Part shown: positions 50,357 to 61,757 of the stretch, one piece after another
Layout of the letters: every line of letters begins with the position of its first letter
Numbering within the stretch: position 1 is the first letter of the stretch
NCBI GenBank assembly: GCA_037355855.1
Contig: CM074759.1
Coordinates: forward strand, 8,184,001 to 8,248,000
Source of the DNA: Pseudo-nitzschia pungens
Lineage: Eukaryota; Bacillariophyta; Bacillariophyceae; Bacillariales; Bacillariaceae
Direction: 5' to 3'
Length of the DNA: 64,000 bases
Notes under the pieces: model-generated
Database searches by the model: none
Told to the model about the DNA's origin: nothing
What the model saw: only the letters and a program-made list of their open reading frames with translations
Position numbers and translations under genes: made by a program

Positions 50357-51223
50357 ATGAGTTACCACAAGAAATTCGTTCCCTTTTTGATCCTGGGATC
50401 CTCTTGGTTCGGAAGCGCGACTATGCTGCACGGTCGCTCCGTTTTGTGGTCCGCGCCGCTGCTGGCGGGCGCCCTGCGGGGTCGGTCGGCAATCCCGGTG
50501 GCTTCGGCCTGGGTCGTGACTCCGGGACGGCCGAGCCACCGATCGCAACGGCAACGGCGACATCGATTGCTACCACTGCTGCAGCAACAGCAGCAACGAA
50601 CCATTTCGCACGGCCCATTCGTTCCGAGCGGCTGCGTGTCGCTGTCGGCCTCCGGCGACGACGCCAACGGCGGCAACGAGATCGTTCCGACGTGGGAATA
50701 CGTTCCGTACGATCCCAAGAAAAATGCCAAAAACAAAAAGAACAACAACAACAACAACAACAGCAGCAACAACAACCGCTCCGGAAACAATGGAAGCGGC
50801 ACCTGGACCGTCCCGAAAGACGTCCGCATCCCGGAGGACAAGCTCGATTTTTCCTTCGTCAGATCCTCCGGATCGGGCGGACAAAACGTCAACAAGGTCA
50901 GCACCAAGGTCGAGCTCCGCCTCGACCTCACCCAGCGCCAGTCCTGGATGCCGGCCGAGGTCCAGGATCGATTGTCGGAGCAGCAGGCCCACCGCATCTC
51001 GAGGGAGGGAATCCTCGGCGTGGCCTCGCAGGAGCACCGGACGCAGGGCCGGAACAAGACCGAGGCCGTGGGCAAGCTCCGGGCCATGGTGCTGCAGGCC
51101 TGGCCGAGGCCCAAGATTCGCAAGCAGCGCAAGGGAATCTCCGGGGCCGCCAAGGCCCGCAACAAGGAATTCAAGAAGCGGCGGAGCGAGACCAAGCAAA
51201 ACCGAAAACGGGTCGACTGGTAG
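50357..51223 (+). CDS. ICT1/ArfB-type peptidyl-tRNA hydrolase
   Basis: 288 aa from ATG 50357. The RF-1-like domain starts near 150 (VPKDVRIPEDKLDFSFVRSS) and has the GGQ motif at 174-176 in SGSGGQNVNKVSTKVELR, as in ICT1/ArfB. The basic tail (KARNKEFKKRRSETKQNRKR) fits the part that enters the ribosomal mRNA channel. These proteins release peptides from stalled ribosomes without a codon-reading domain. The first 100 residues are hydrophobic then Arg/Gln-rich, suggesting organelle targeting (mitochondrion, or plastid), with an Asn-rich insert at 128-141. It sits just right of the 12.7-kb transposon; the insertion lies about 400 bp upstream of its start. Confidence 0.88.
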   Translation: MSYHKKFVPFLILGSSWFGSATMLHGRSVLWSAPLLAGALRGRSAIPVASAWVVTPGRPSHRSQRQRRHRLLPLLQQQQQRTISHGPFVPSGCVSLSASGDDANGGNEIVPTWEYVPYDPKKNAKNKKNNNNNNNSSNNNRSGNNGSGTWTVPKDVRIPEDKLDFSFVRSSGSGGQNVNKVSTKVELRLDLTQRQSWMPAEVQDRLSEQQAHRISREGILGVASQEHRTQGRNKTEAVGKLRAMVLQAWPRPKIRKQRKGISGAAKARNKEFKKRRSETKQNRKRVDW

Positions 51224-54200
51224 CGCAGTGGAGTGGAGTGGAATGCAATGGAGTGGAATGCAGTGGAGTTTAGGTACAGTGCAGTACAGTACAGTACAAT
51301 ACAGCACGGTACAGTATACGCAGAATGCGACGCCGGAAGAATGGAAGTGGGTTGTTGTGAAACGACGAAATAATACTGATGGTATTGCAGTGCGTGCAGT
51401 GGAAGAAAAGCGAAGGAATTCAAACCAACCCAAACCAACCCTTGGATTGATGGAGATTCCGCGAGCGACCGGGGGGATGGGGGAGGTTGTAGCCAAGAGG
51501 AAGAACGAGTGAGTGAGTGAGTGAGTGAGTGAGTGACATATGAGTCGCGCTTGCATGCTCGCCCGGCCGTCCGTTTCCTCCCCCCAAACAAGATAATCCG
51601 GCAGAGATCGCACCACCATCATGGAGAGGGAAGGAGACGAGAGGACAGTTTCTGGCATTAGCTTGGCGAATGTGTCCGGTCCGTGTGTTCGTGCGGGATG
51701 ACAGGGGATGCGATGAGATGCGATGAGATGACAATGACAATGACAACGACAATGACAATGACAACGACAGTGCGGCATCCGTTCTGCAGCTGTCACACCG
51801 AGAGCGGAGCGGCAAGTCACGTCACGTCACTGGTGGTCGCATCGACCCGAACCGTACCGAACCGAACCGTACCGAACAGAACCTTATCACAAAGCAGCGG
51901 ACACCAGGTTCGACCCAACCGTTCCCGATTCGCGGCGCAAAACTCGGAATGTCTGCAACTGCCAAATAAAATCATGCGGGAACAACAACTAGTACTACTA
52001 GTACTAGCACGAAGCATTCATTATTCATCCATCTTTGTCCATCTCTCGTTCCCAGACGACGACCAAGAATGTCCATGAACTGCAGCGACGTGCAAGATGC
52101 ACGACGACATTACTACCTGCAACCCCCGGCCTTGGTTTTCATGTTGTTGCAGTTGTTGTTGTAGTAGTAGTTGTTGTTCTTGTTCTTGTTCTTGTTATCA
52201 CTAGTACTAGTAGTAGTTGTTGTTGGTTGCTCCGCCATTCCATGAATTTGTTAGTAGTAGTAGTAGTAGTAGTACTGCTGCTGCTACAGTACCCAAGACT
52301 GCTGGAATTCCAGGCTTTGGGCAACACTAGTACTAGTGCTAGTAGTACTATCAGCACTACTAGTAGCAGTACAACTCATTATGCTAAACGCAATATAATA
52401 CAGTATTAGTAGTCACCAATCTTGCGTGCTTGCCTTGATTTCAATACTCTGACTACAAATAATGATACTACCACGAGTATCTCTCACATGATGGAAAGCA
52501 TCACCAGCACACCACCGCCGCCACCACCACCAATGGTCCTATGTGATCTTTGTCGTGATCCCAATGTACTACTACTAGTATGATGTACTTGGTTGGCACG
52601 CAATTGGTGTCTGACGTCTTCTTACACAAGGCACGAAGACCAATTCACCCAGAAAAGAACTTGTCAAAAACTGTTTCTACTAGTAGCAACAAGAATAATT
52701 CAATCCTACCACCACCACCACCACCACCACCACTACCAGTAGTAGTACTATATCGTGAACGACACTTACTAGTTGAACATTTGTTTCGATTCACGAAGAA
52801 AGAATGCCAAGAACATTGTTGACTTCTTGTATAAAGCAGCAGAACAGCAGCCAGCAGAATTTAAGAGGACTACTACTCTAGCTACGAATATTAATAGTAC
52901 TAGTAGTAGTAGTAGTACTAGTAGTAGTAGTAGTAGTAGCTCATGGTATTGACATTTCAAGAAACCAAGAGCTCTTGTGTTGGTGGAGTGGATCATGTAG
53001 TAGTATTGGTTGAATAGTAGTCGGAGTTGTGAAGCTGACTGCTTTCACAGCTCTAGTACTACTAGTAGTTGTAGCACGTTCTCCATTTTCTTTTTGCTTC
53101 CCTACCAGTAGTCGTACTAGTACTACTACTACTAGTAGTACCATAATATGTAGTCCTACGAAGTAGTAATTTTGCATTGCAACAGTTCCCCGACAAAATA
53201 TTAAGAACCCCCATAGAAAATGCATCAGGGTGCTGCCGTGCAAGTTCTGCTTGGACATCCAAACTTTTTAATGCTAGTAGTTTTGAACAATACAATGCAG
53301 TCCTCCTACTAGTATTGCTGTTACTGATGGGAAAACAGATGGTGAAATCTACCAACCAAAGCCATGTCCCAGCAAGAATACAAGAACCACGACAAATTCA
53401 ATGGAATTGGTGCTGGCAGTGGAAAAGTAGGACCACTCAATCCTCATTGTAAGTTTCTTGTTGTGGTTCTAGTAGTTGGAGGATGATGCTTGTTCTTCTT
53501 GCACCAGTGATTGTCATGCTGGCAAGAGACTAGTACTGCTAGTACTACTAGTACTAGTACTACTAGTAGTAGTAGAAGTAGTGGTGTGCTGCTGGTTCGA
53601 CTTCTTGTTCCTGCTGAGAGCTCTAGTACCCTTTTCCAATGGAGACCAATTCTAGTACTAGACCCGGAGGACCCTTTCATTAAGCATATTGCTATGATCC
53701 TGCTAATACCAATACTGCTGTAATGATGAGAATCTTTCCATAACGGTCACTAAAGTTACTGGAACCCTTCCCTCTCATGTGTCACTTCTGACTCATCACT
53801 TAGTCCCATCTTTCCAACTCGGACAGTCTACACGACCTGTACCGTACGGTATGGTAATGGAGAAGATGGAGAAGGATCGCGGACAGATGGCTTCTTCGCG
53901 ATTTTGAGCGCTAATTGTTTCACAGTGTTTAAGCCCATATTTTTAATCGATAGTCTTCCAGCTGTCAGGCTTGTCACTTCAATCCCCTTTGTTAGCGGTT
54001 CTGGAGGTTTTGAAAGATTTGTACACATTTTTGTTTATTGTCCTCGATTCTTTTGCTCGGATTTTATTAAGTACAAATCGCCCATCTGTTCAGTTCTCAA
54101 TCATGGGCTTTATAAGTAAGTATTCTCAGAGTCAGCAGATGGGGAGTAAGTATCTTCATCTTTTTTATCTCTGCAGATGGTACAAGTCACATACAAAAGA

Positions 54201-54970
54201 AGAACGTACGAGTGATTTCGAAAAAGTCACATTGATTGTGGGGAAAAGTTACGCACTTCATCGATTCTCTCCGATTTACGTGTTGATATTCTGGGTCAAT
54301 TAACACTTATTGTTCCATTTTTCCATCCGATTCGCAACGAAGAAAACTATTAATCCTTTGATTCCATATTCACTGTGTTCTCTTAACGAATGCTTTTATA
54401 TCCACTGACGTGTTTTACGTGTACTGCTGATAGGCTTAGTACGGTATCTATCTTCACAATGAATGCCCGGCAGCAGTATGAAAAAATGATAAGATTAAGT
54501 TGATGCGTTTCAGAAATAAATTTAATAACTTTCCTCCGAACTGAGCAGAAGAATTATTCATTATGTAATTTGAAGTACGAAAATAAATCAGACAGGCATC
54601 CGGAACTGACCCATCTTAAACAATATGCACCCTCCATCAGAACCTCCATCAAACCTTGCGAAAAAAGAACAGAATTGTTCTTGTTTATTTCGCTGTCATC
54701 TTGAAACTGTCTGCAGCGAAAGTATGACATGCCGAAGCTGTTCAAAAGTGAATTGGGACAATAAGCCTCACCTAATTCGCGGGGGAAGAGTACCCAAAGA
54801 AACTCTTGCGGCGACCAACTTTCATTCACATTACATTTGTGCTTTGCTACTTGGTAGTCTCTTCCTTCTCGACCGAAAGATTGATACAGAGCCCCGCTAC
54901 ATGAGTGTGTTGCCATCGCTTCGCTTCTTCATCTTAATAATATCGTATAAACTTTGCCTTGGCTGTGATC
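51224..54970. other. Gene-poor, CTAGTA-rich region
   Basis: 3.7 kb with no supported gene. 51224-51320 has GTGGAATGCA and ACAGT runs; 51507-51537 is a GAGT run; 51730-51770 is an ACAATG hexamer run. From 52150 to 53680 there are many CTAGTA/TAG triplet clusters (52155-52300, 52325-52380, 52860-52940, 53055-53150, 53525-53585). 53830-54300 and 54550-54960 have open frames on both strands without recognisable signatures; they may be relics or parts of a spliced gene that I cannot assemble. Confidence 0.6.
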
Positions 54971-56616
54971 ATGAGCAATCGTTTGCCTGCTGTTTTCAGC
55001 CATGTATCACGGGCCGAAATCGAAAAGTTATCGGCCCTCAACACCCTTCTGAAGCTTTCGAGTAAGGAACAACGTCTTCTGGATTCGATATCGTTGCCCA
55101 ACCATGCCACATCAGGACCACATGCACATTTGCTCGGCTCATCACAGCAATTTTTGAGCGGACATCTACCTCTCCCACCCCTCATCCACGCAGGTCTCGG
55201 AAGGTCTACTTCGCCGGTCTTGATGTCGTCGGCTGCTATTGCAGCCAATCTATTGCATTCACCCGATCCAGCAGTAGCAGCGGCAGCACGAATGGGGAAA
55301 TTCTTGTTATCACGGAATAAAATGGACTCGGTTCCTGATCTTGGGTCTTCAGCATTATCGCTCAACGCAGAAATACCAAGGAGGTCCCGATCCTCTTCTT
55401 TGGTTTTGCGAGGTGAAATGAGACCTTCTCTCTCTTCCACCTCCCTCCCGTCCAACACGGGCACGAACACTAGCTTTCTCGGTTCTCCATCGAGTTCTAA
55501 GTTGCAGGAAAAGGCGAAGGTGGCTCAGCCTGAAATCCGCACTGAGAAAGTGAAGGCTGCATTGTTATCTCAACACCAACGTGGAAAGAAGAGAGAAGAT
55601 TTGAACGATATGGAAAGGTTGGAACTGGCCCGAACACGCAACCGAGAACACGCCAAGAGCACCCGGTAGGTACTCTCAACAACAAATCGGATTCCACACC
55701 ACGATTGCAACATTGAAATCTCAAAATGACGTCCCTTTGTTCCCTCTCCCTTTGACTTTCTTGATTTTTGCTTTGCAGACTCCGCAAGAAGGCACGCTAC
55801 GAAGAACTGCTGCAAAGCGAGGTGAAACTAAATAAGATTCTCAAATCGCAAGATCTTAACGAAGAACGTGCAAAGTGTTTGCAGCGCTTCCTCTCCGTCC
55901 GTCAAGACATGCTCAACAACAATCTCACACGAGCAGCCACTTCCAACGTGGACGGCAGCGATAAGATGTGCCAAGAGGCCGAGCTCCTCCTACTCAAGGA
56001 AATCATCATCGACCCTTGCAAGTTTCGATTTCGTGTGGGAGGGTCGACCTCTGTTAACTTTTGCGACGACGACGACGACACCACCGATTCGGTGCTTTCC
56101 CACATGAGATCCTGGGATGAACAAGTCCGATTGCAAGTCACGAAAGCAAAGGCACCGATCCTCGACGAACACCAAATGCAGTCTCGACCCAAAAGGCCAA
56201 CAGAGTCTTCTTCCAGCGCGGCATCGGTATCGTCATCTTCTTCTTTCCTCTACCAGGTCACTGACGGAGAAGACGGAATCGCCATTAGCAACAACGGACG
56301 TGGATATGCACACGTACAACTGATTTTGGACAAAACCACTGAGACTCGCTCTTCTTCCTCCTCGACATGCACGAGACAAAAGATCGTTCTGATGAGTGCG
56401 CTCGTGAACGTCCAATTCGACATGAAAAGTCCATCCCCGCGACTGTCCTCGGTTCTGTGGACGGTGACCGAAGACCCGTTCGATATCGGAAGTGGCCGGC
56501 CCTCGTCGCAGCCCACTTCTGCGGTTTCGAGCTCGTCCGAACCAAAGGTCGTGGGCGGCAACCCTCACGGTTGTGGTTCTCCACTCCCTTTGAACGTGGT
56601 CTCTTTGACGGGCTAG
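54971..56616 (+). CDS. bZIP transcription factor, two exons
   Basis: Exons 54971-55665 and 55779-56616, joined by a 113-bp GT-AG intron that splits a codon inside the basic region; 510 aa. The spliced basic region reads ARTRNREHAKSTRLRKKARY, with N224 and R232 at the bZIP N-x7-R spacing, followed by a short leucine zipper (EELLQSEVKLNKILKSQDL). NREHAK is typical of stramenopile bZIP proteins. The N-terminal half is Ser/Ala-rich with a possible helical motif (RAEIEKLSALNTLLKLSS). The C-terminal part (about 275-500) has an ordered-looking stretch (LLLLKEIIIDPCKFRFRVGG, VQLILDKT, VLMSALVNVQFDM) between Ser-rich linkers; no PAS or LOV motif is evident. Role: DNA binding in the nucleus; target genes unknown. 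The start is the ATG 54971. Confidence 0.85.
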
Positions 56617-57110
56617 GTCCGGTTCGGTTCAACTCCCGATGCAATGCAGAAAAACACACGAAAATCGGTTGTCACCATTTTCGGTTGCCTGCCGCGCATG
56701 CGGATGTTGTTGTTGGAATTTTCATTTTCGTTTCGTTTTCATTTTTTTCTTGATACACTACACTTTTAATTCATGTTTGGGTGAAGGAGTGGCACACGGA
56801 CCTACCAGGGACGTTTGCTTGCGCCCTTTCTCTCATATGCACACTGCACGTATCTTCACTCGACCACTTTTCATAGAGCGCATCAGAGGAGGATTTATTC
56901 ATTACACCACTTGTAACACTAAGGGATAACAGTTTTGACGTAGAATCAGCCAGCTTGCTTACAGTTTCGAGATCGTTTTGCTTCGATGAACCATACCTTG
57001 CCTTGCCTTCCCCTGCCGTGCCGTAGAAAGTTAGTCGGTTGGGATGGCACCCAACGATTCATGCATTCATTCCTAGCCAGCGCTCTAGAGTCGGCGCAGT
57101 TCCCTCGTTG
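56617..57110. other. Convergent spacer
   Basis: 3' flanks of the bZIP (plus) and methyltransferase-like (minus) genes. 56725-56755 is T-rich; CCTTG runs lie at 56995-57015. No gene seen. Confidence 0.6.
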
Positions 57111-59279
57111 TCAGTAGCAAGACAAGGTCTCGTTTCGGGGACAATGCTTTGCGACGTGCCCCTTTTGTCGACAAGCGTGGCAGTGATCATGATCCAATGG
57201 ACACTTGTTGTTGTTGTTGTTGTTGCTGCTGTTGATGTTGCTGTTGCCGGGAGCCTCATCACCCGCAGCAGCGTTGCAAGTCGAATCGGAATGCAACCGG
57301 CACCCGTCTTTGTGGTAGTTGTGGTACCGACAAATGGGTGTTTTCTCGTCCACCGGAGACAGCACCAGGGGCGCCTTGAGCGGATGTTTGAACAAGGTCC
57401 CGCCACTGCGGCTGCTGCTGCGGCTGCGGCTGCCGCAGCCACTGTTGGTCGCGGAGAGTCGCCGGAGGGCCGAAGCGAACCATTCGGAACCATTCGTCAG
57501 GAACCCCGTGGAAGCATCCAGGCAAAAGCTTGCCTCGGTTGTGGGCTTCTTTTCATCCCAACTGCTTCTTGGGTCGTTGCTGTTGTGGTTCGCATCGGTG
57601 CAATCGGAAATCAGTTGCCGAACCAGTGCCCGACTCTTTACAATCACCAATCGAAGAGTATTGTCGCTGTTGCTGTTTCTATTCCCATCCCTTTGGATGG
57701 CGTTCTCGACGATTGCTTCCCCCCCTTGGTTTGTGCTTGTGCTTGTGTTTGTGCTTGCGCCTGCGCGATGCGTCTCCCCCCCGAAGGATTCCAGGACCCA
57801 CGACAGGGTCTTCAGAACGGGACCACATTCCCGGTTCCCACCAATGTCGATCAGCACCACCGTTGGCGCGAGCTTGCCCACCTCTCGGACCGCCCTCTGG
57901 GGCTCTGCCAGCGCATCCACCTTGACGAGCCTGGTCGTGTAGGTGCGGGTGCCGGTGCACGAGCCGTGCTGCTGGTACCCACCACCCCCGGGTATGCTGC
58001 CGTTGCTAGTAGGACGGTTGCTCTTGCCGCTACCTCCCAGGGGGTGCGCTCGGAGCTTGTCGGCGCACTTGTCGATCATTTCCTGCGAGTGGTCCATTCC
58101 GATCCAGGAGGGGCCGGGCCCATCGTCGCCTTCTCCTTCTCGCCGTGGGTGGTCGAGAGCGCTGGAATAGTACCGGTTGTTCCAGATGATCCGGGAGAGT
58201 TCTCCCGTCGAACACCCGATTTCCAGGACGCGATCGGTGGCGGAGGCGTGGCCGTGCAGCTGGAAACGAACCACCTGGCGAAAGGGAAGGGTCTCCTCGA
58301 CAAAGAGAACGAGCGGTCCGCGGTGGTGGTGGTGGTGGTGGCTCGTGTTCCTTGGGGAAAGCGGAGGAGACTTGGCAGCAGCAGGACGCAACAATGTTGC
58401 ACCGAACCTTGGCTGGAGGAGTTTTCTCTGTTCCTTGGGAGAGAGCATCCGTATCGTGCCGATGGGGTGGGAGCCGTCGTTGTCCCGATCGCGCGAGGAA
58501 TTTGGTGTTGGTTCCAGCTGCACGTGGACGAACCGTTCCGATGTTCCCCCACTCCCATTGCCATTGCCACTGCTGTTGGCATCGTGCTTTTGTTCCTCCG
58601 TGACGCGAACCACCCTTCCCGGCATCGGCACCAAGTAGTTGGTTTTGTGGTGGTGGTTGCTTCCATCCGTGGGTTGGTGGCTATCATCCAGTTCCGTCGT
58701 AGTCGAAGAGCGGTCCGCAGCGCAACTCTGGCCGCTGCCATTGCCATTGTCATTGACATTGCCACCCGCAGGCTGGTTCGATTCCGACGACCGCGATGGC
58801 TTTTGTTTCTTGTTCTTTGGTTGCTCAGCATTCACATCGGCATCGTGGTACCGGTATCGGTGGTGCGAAACCAGCATCAGCACGGGATCCCCCACTCGAT
58901 ACGGATACGTGTAGGAGAACTGCTGCTGCTTTTGCCTCCACAATTCCTTGCCGGATCTTTCCTGTTCCGAGCGTTGGTTGGACATCCGATCCTGCGTCGC
59001 TGGCTCTGTTTCTTGATGTTGTTGCTGTCGCTGTTGTTGTTGTTGTTGTTGTTGTTGTTGCTGTTGCTGTTGTTGCTGCTGCTGCTTTTGCTGCGTTCCA
59101 TTCTTCGAAGACTCCTCGGTGTTGGTTCCGGCTCTGTCTCGGTTTTGTTTGGGTGTTTTCTTCTTGGTCTTTCGAGGAGGCCGTGCGTCGGGCGGGGGAA
59201 ACACGTTCCACCGGATGGCAGAGGATGGACCCAACGATCGTCCGGGTTGGGACCGATCCAATGGCCTCGACGAGGCCAT
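57111..59279 (-). CDS. Methyltransferase-like protein with C-terminal zinc fingers
   Basis: 722 aa from ATG 59279 (MASSRPLDRSQPGRS). A long Gln run lies near 65-85. The region at 105-330 alternates possible structure (YPYRVGDPVLMLVSHH) with Asn/Ser inserts. DRVLEIGCSTGELSRI near 345 is motif I of class I SAM-dependent methyltransferases. WIGMDHSQEMIDKC follows as motif II-like, TTRLVKVDAL as motif III-like and PTVVLIDIGG as motif IV-like. The C terminus has a CCCH-like finger (CRYHNYHKDGC, about 660) and a CCHC zinc knuckle, CHACRQKGHVAKHC (about 703-716), which usually binds single-stranded RNA. A role in RNA methylation or RNA binding is a reasonable inference; the catalytic residues and substrate are not established. 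Confidence 0.7.
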   Translation of the reverse strand: MASSRPLDRSQPGRSLGPSSAIRWNVFPPPDARPPRKTKKKTPKQNRDRAGTNTEESSKNGTQQKQQQQQQQQQQQQQQQQQQRQQQHQETEPATQDRMSNQRSEQERSGKELWRQKQQQFSYTYPYRVGDPVLMLVSHHRYRYHDADVNAEQPKNKKQKPSRSSESNQPAGGNVNDNGNGSGQSCAADRSSTTTELDDSHQPTDGSNHHHKTNYLVPMPGRVVRVTEEQKHDANSSGNGNGSGGTSERFVHVQLEPTPNSSRDRDNDGSHPIGTIRMLSPKEQRKLLQPRFGATLLRPAAAKSPPLSPRNTSHHHHHHRGPLVLFVEETLPFRQVVRFQLHGHASATDRVLEIGCSTGELSRIIWNNRYYSSALDHPRREGEGDDGPGPSWIGMDHSQEMIDKCADKLRAHPLGGSGKSNRPTSNGSIPGGGGYQQHGSCTGTRTYTTRLVKVDALAEPQRAVREVGKLAPTVVLIDIGGNRECGPVLKTLSWVLESFGGETHRAGASTNTSTSTNQGGEAIVENAIQRDGNRNSNSDNTLRLVIVKSRALVRQLISDCTDANHNSNDPRSSWDEKKPTTEASFCLDASTGFLTNGSEWFASALRRLSATNSGCGSRSRSSSRSGGTLFKHPLKAPLVLSPVDEKTPICRYHNYHKDGCRLHSDSTCNAAAGDEAPGNSNINSSNNNNNNKCPLDHDHCHACRQKGHVAKHCPRNETLSCY

Positions 59280-60707
59280 GCTTGCGGCGTGGTGCGGTGC
59301 GGTGTTGTGCGGTGTGGGGTTTGCGTCTCTCGACGAATGATTCTGGTGCCACCGGAGAGAATGCCCGGGGTGGTGTTTTCGCTTCTACTATCGCACTCAC
59401 GACTGATGATTGATTCGTATCCTCGGACGGAAGGACTCCGTTCGATAATGGAAGGAATGATTTTCTGAGATTGATGATGGGATGATTGTTACAACATACA
59501 AGAAACGTACGCAACTACGAGTACCGTGTTGGTACGAAGTACGATTGCTGATATTTCATCGTGAGGAATTTGTGATCGGTGTATTACGGTAAGCCTGATT
59601 ATGAGACGGTGTTTCCAAGGGCGAGAAAAATAATCAGTGATGTGTGTTCCTTCATCCATCAAAATCTAAAACAACAATTTTTGAATTTTCATTGGCGGGT
59701 CTAAAGAGAAGGCACTATTACGGGTACAAGTGCTTGTACGTACATACCGGTACTATGATTTGCATACCGGTATCGGTAACCTTTAGATTACCGTAAATCT
59801 TTCCTATCCTGTCCCAACAAAATACTCAATCGAGTTGGGAAGTTAGGTTACGAGGAGGACTTCTTTCGTAGCAAAAATCATCTTTTCGAATGATCTTCAA
59901 TCTCGACCCATGAAATAATGACAGAACCAACGGTACAAAAGACACTAGCTTCAAAGTACAGAAAGTACCATAATATATAATACTACAGTATTACGAAGTA
60001 TAATGATATTGCTATAACAATATCATAATATTAATAAAAATCTTATCAGAACACGCATTAAAGTAGCCGCATCAACTATGGATTCGATCTACGGCTATTA
60101 TTATTATCATTATTATTTGCATGTCCCAATAAGCAGTGGAGAACAAGGGCAGCACTGCTCGCTCACTGGACTCAGCTCTCTTCCCGGTGGAACGGCAGGA
60201 ATCGTTTGCGGGAAGATGTGGGTCGCGCCTTGCCTCTCCTCGCCTCGCCTCAACTCGCACTTTTCCCATACAATTGGAACAAACAAAACAACAGGAAACT
60301 GTTCGGGCATCCAAAAAAGGTTGTGTGTTCCGCGATGGACCAAACGGGACGACGACTCCACTCGACTCGACTCGACTCCACTCGACTTCACACTTCTCTC
60401 CGAAGAAAGTTTGGCGCGCGCTGTTGTTGGCGTGAGCCGAGCCGAGCCGAGCCGTGCGGCGAGAAACTCGGTGGCGGCGAAGCTTGTGTGCCACGCTGTG
60501 CTTCTTGTCACCGTGCTCCGTAATCCATGGATGGCGTGCGTGAATCGCGCATCCAATCCTATCCCATCCTGTCCCATCCTGTCCCATCCTACACAATCCA
60601 ATCCAATCCATTCAAACCCGATCGAGTGAGCCGATCGGATTGGATCGGATTGGCGTAGAGCACTGCATTGCATTGCATTGCATTGCCTCGCACCGCCCCG
60701 CATCGCA
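59280..60707. other. Intergenic region
   Basis: No supported gene. 59690-59810 is GTAC/ACCGGTA-rich; 59960-60060 is very AT-rich with ATATAATACTAC and small palindromes. 60355-60400 is an ACTCG run; 60555-60615 is a CCATC/CAATC pentamer run; 60660-60690 is a GCATT run. The open frames on both strands here follow these repeats. Confidence 0.6.
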
Positions 60708-61757
60708 TTATCCAAACGCCAGGGAGTCCCTCGCTTCCACAATGGCGGTTTCCGGATCCGGAATGAGCAAGCGGTCCTCGTCGGCGATTTCCGGTTCGTC
60801 GTTGTTGTCACTACCAGTCGCAGTGGTAGAAGTCGCGGATCCGCCCCCCGACAGGTTTTGCAGCTCGTCCAGGACCCCGTCCACGATGAGCGACTCCTGC
60901 ATGAGATAGGACGTCGAGGGCCGGCTGCCGCAGCGGTAGATGCGAATCTCGGGTTGTTTCGCGACCTTCTCGTTCGGGAGGAGCTCGATCTGGAGCATCC
61001 CGGTCCGGTCCTTGTCGTAGAGCATTTCCAGGACGTACTTTTTTTCGTCGTCTTCGCTTTCGCGGTAGTTTTCGGATCCCTCCCCCCCGCCGCTGACGAT
61101 CATGCCGTTCGGAAGGGTCCTGGGCGAGACGTTGACCGACATGAGTTTCTGATCGGCCCTCCAGGTGTTGGGATCGGGGGTGTTTTGCATTCCCATGAGG
61201 TAGAACATGAGAAAGAGGCGGAGGCCACCCGGTTTGAGTTGTTTGGCGGGGATCCTCAGGAGCAGAGAGGTTCCCGCCGGCAAATCGTCTTCGTCTTCGT
61301 CCGTGTCGTCGACGTAGTTGTTTCCGGATCCCGCTCGAAAAAACTGAGAGGTGGACGATGACAATGACGACGACGACGAAAAGGACGACGACGTGGATGG
61401 AGTGTCGGTGACTCCCTCGTTCTCGTCGCTCTTCTTGTCTCCGGGTTGGAAAAAGTTTTTGATGCTCTCAAAGAGATCGTTGGGCGTCCACTCGCTTTTG
61501 TCGCTGTCGCTGTCGTTTCCATTTCCATTTCCGGGCAGCGCCGACACGGAACAAACCGGTCGGTGCGGGTGCGAAACCCGAGCGCCGCAGCAGCGGTTTG
61601 CGTTTCGAGCGCTTCCCGACAAATTGCTCGTCGTGGACGTGGGGGAAAAGGCCGCGGTGTCGGTTCCGAAGCTCGCCAGGACTAGCACCAGCGCCAGCGC
61701 TAGCACTGGCACCGACGGGGGGATGATCGATCGAATCGTTCTCCCGTTGGATGGCAT
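60708..61757 (-). CDS. Plastid-targeted protein of unknown function
   Basis: 349 aa from ATG 61757 (MPSNGRTIRSIIPP); the frame is open further upstream but without an ATG. A signal peptide (SVPVLALALVLVLASFG) is followed by TAAFSPTS, the AFSP-type cleavage motif of diatom plastid import. The mature part starts with a Ser/Asp-rich linker, then a segment near 180-290 with conserved look: LLLRIPAKQLKPGGLRLFLM, WRADQKLMSVNVSP, YVLEMLYDKDRTGMLQIELL, and a cysteine-containing RIYRCGSRPSTSYLMQESLI. No known domain is recognised. It is probably a stromal or thylakoid-associated protein conserved in related algae; the function is unknown. Confidence 0.72.
   Translation of the reverse strand: MPSNGRTIRSIIPPSVPVLALALVLVLASFGTDTAAFSPTSTTSNLSGSARNANRCCGARVSHPHRPVCSVSALPGNGNGNDSDSDKSEWTPNDLFESIKNFFQPGDKKSDENEGVTDTPSTSSSFSSSSSLSSSTSQFFRAGSGNNYVDDTDEDEDDLPAGTSLLLRIPAKQLKPGGLRLFLMFYLMGMQNTPDPNTWRADQKLMSVNVSPRTLPNGMIVSGGGEGSENYRESEDDEKKYVLEMLYDKDRTGMLQIELLPNEKVAKQPEIRIYRCGSRPSTSYLMQESLIVDGVLDELQNLSGGGSATSTTATGSDNNDEPEIADEDRLLIPDPETAIVEARDSLAFG

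Noticed and set aside
54554..54916. 120-aa minus-strand ORF and the overlapping plus-strand ORF at 54625-55065
   Set aside because: Both lack recognisable motifs; the plus-strand one overlaps the start of the bZIP gene in another frame.
57039..59468. 809-aa plus-strand ORF
   Set aside because: Antisense of the methyltransferase-like gene; runs of Val and Leu come from the complement of Asn/Gln codons.
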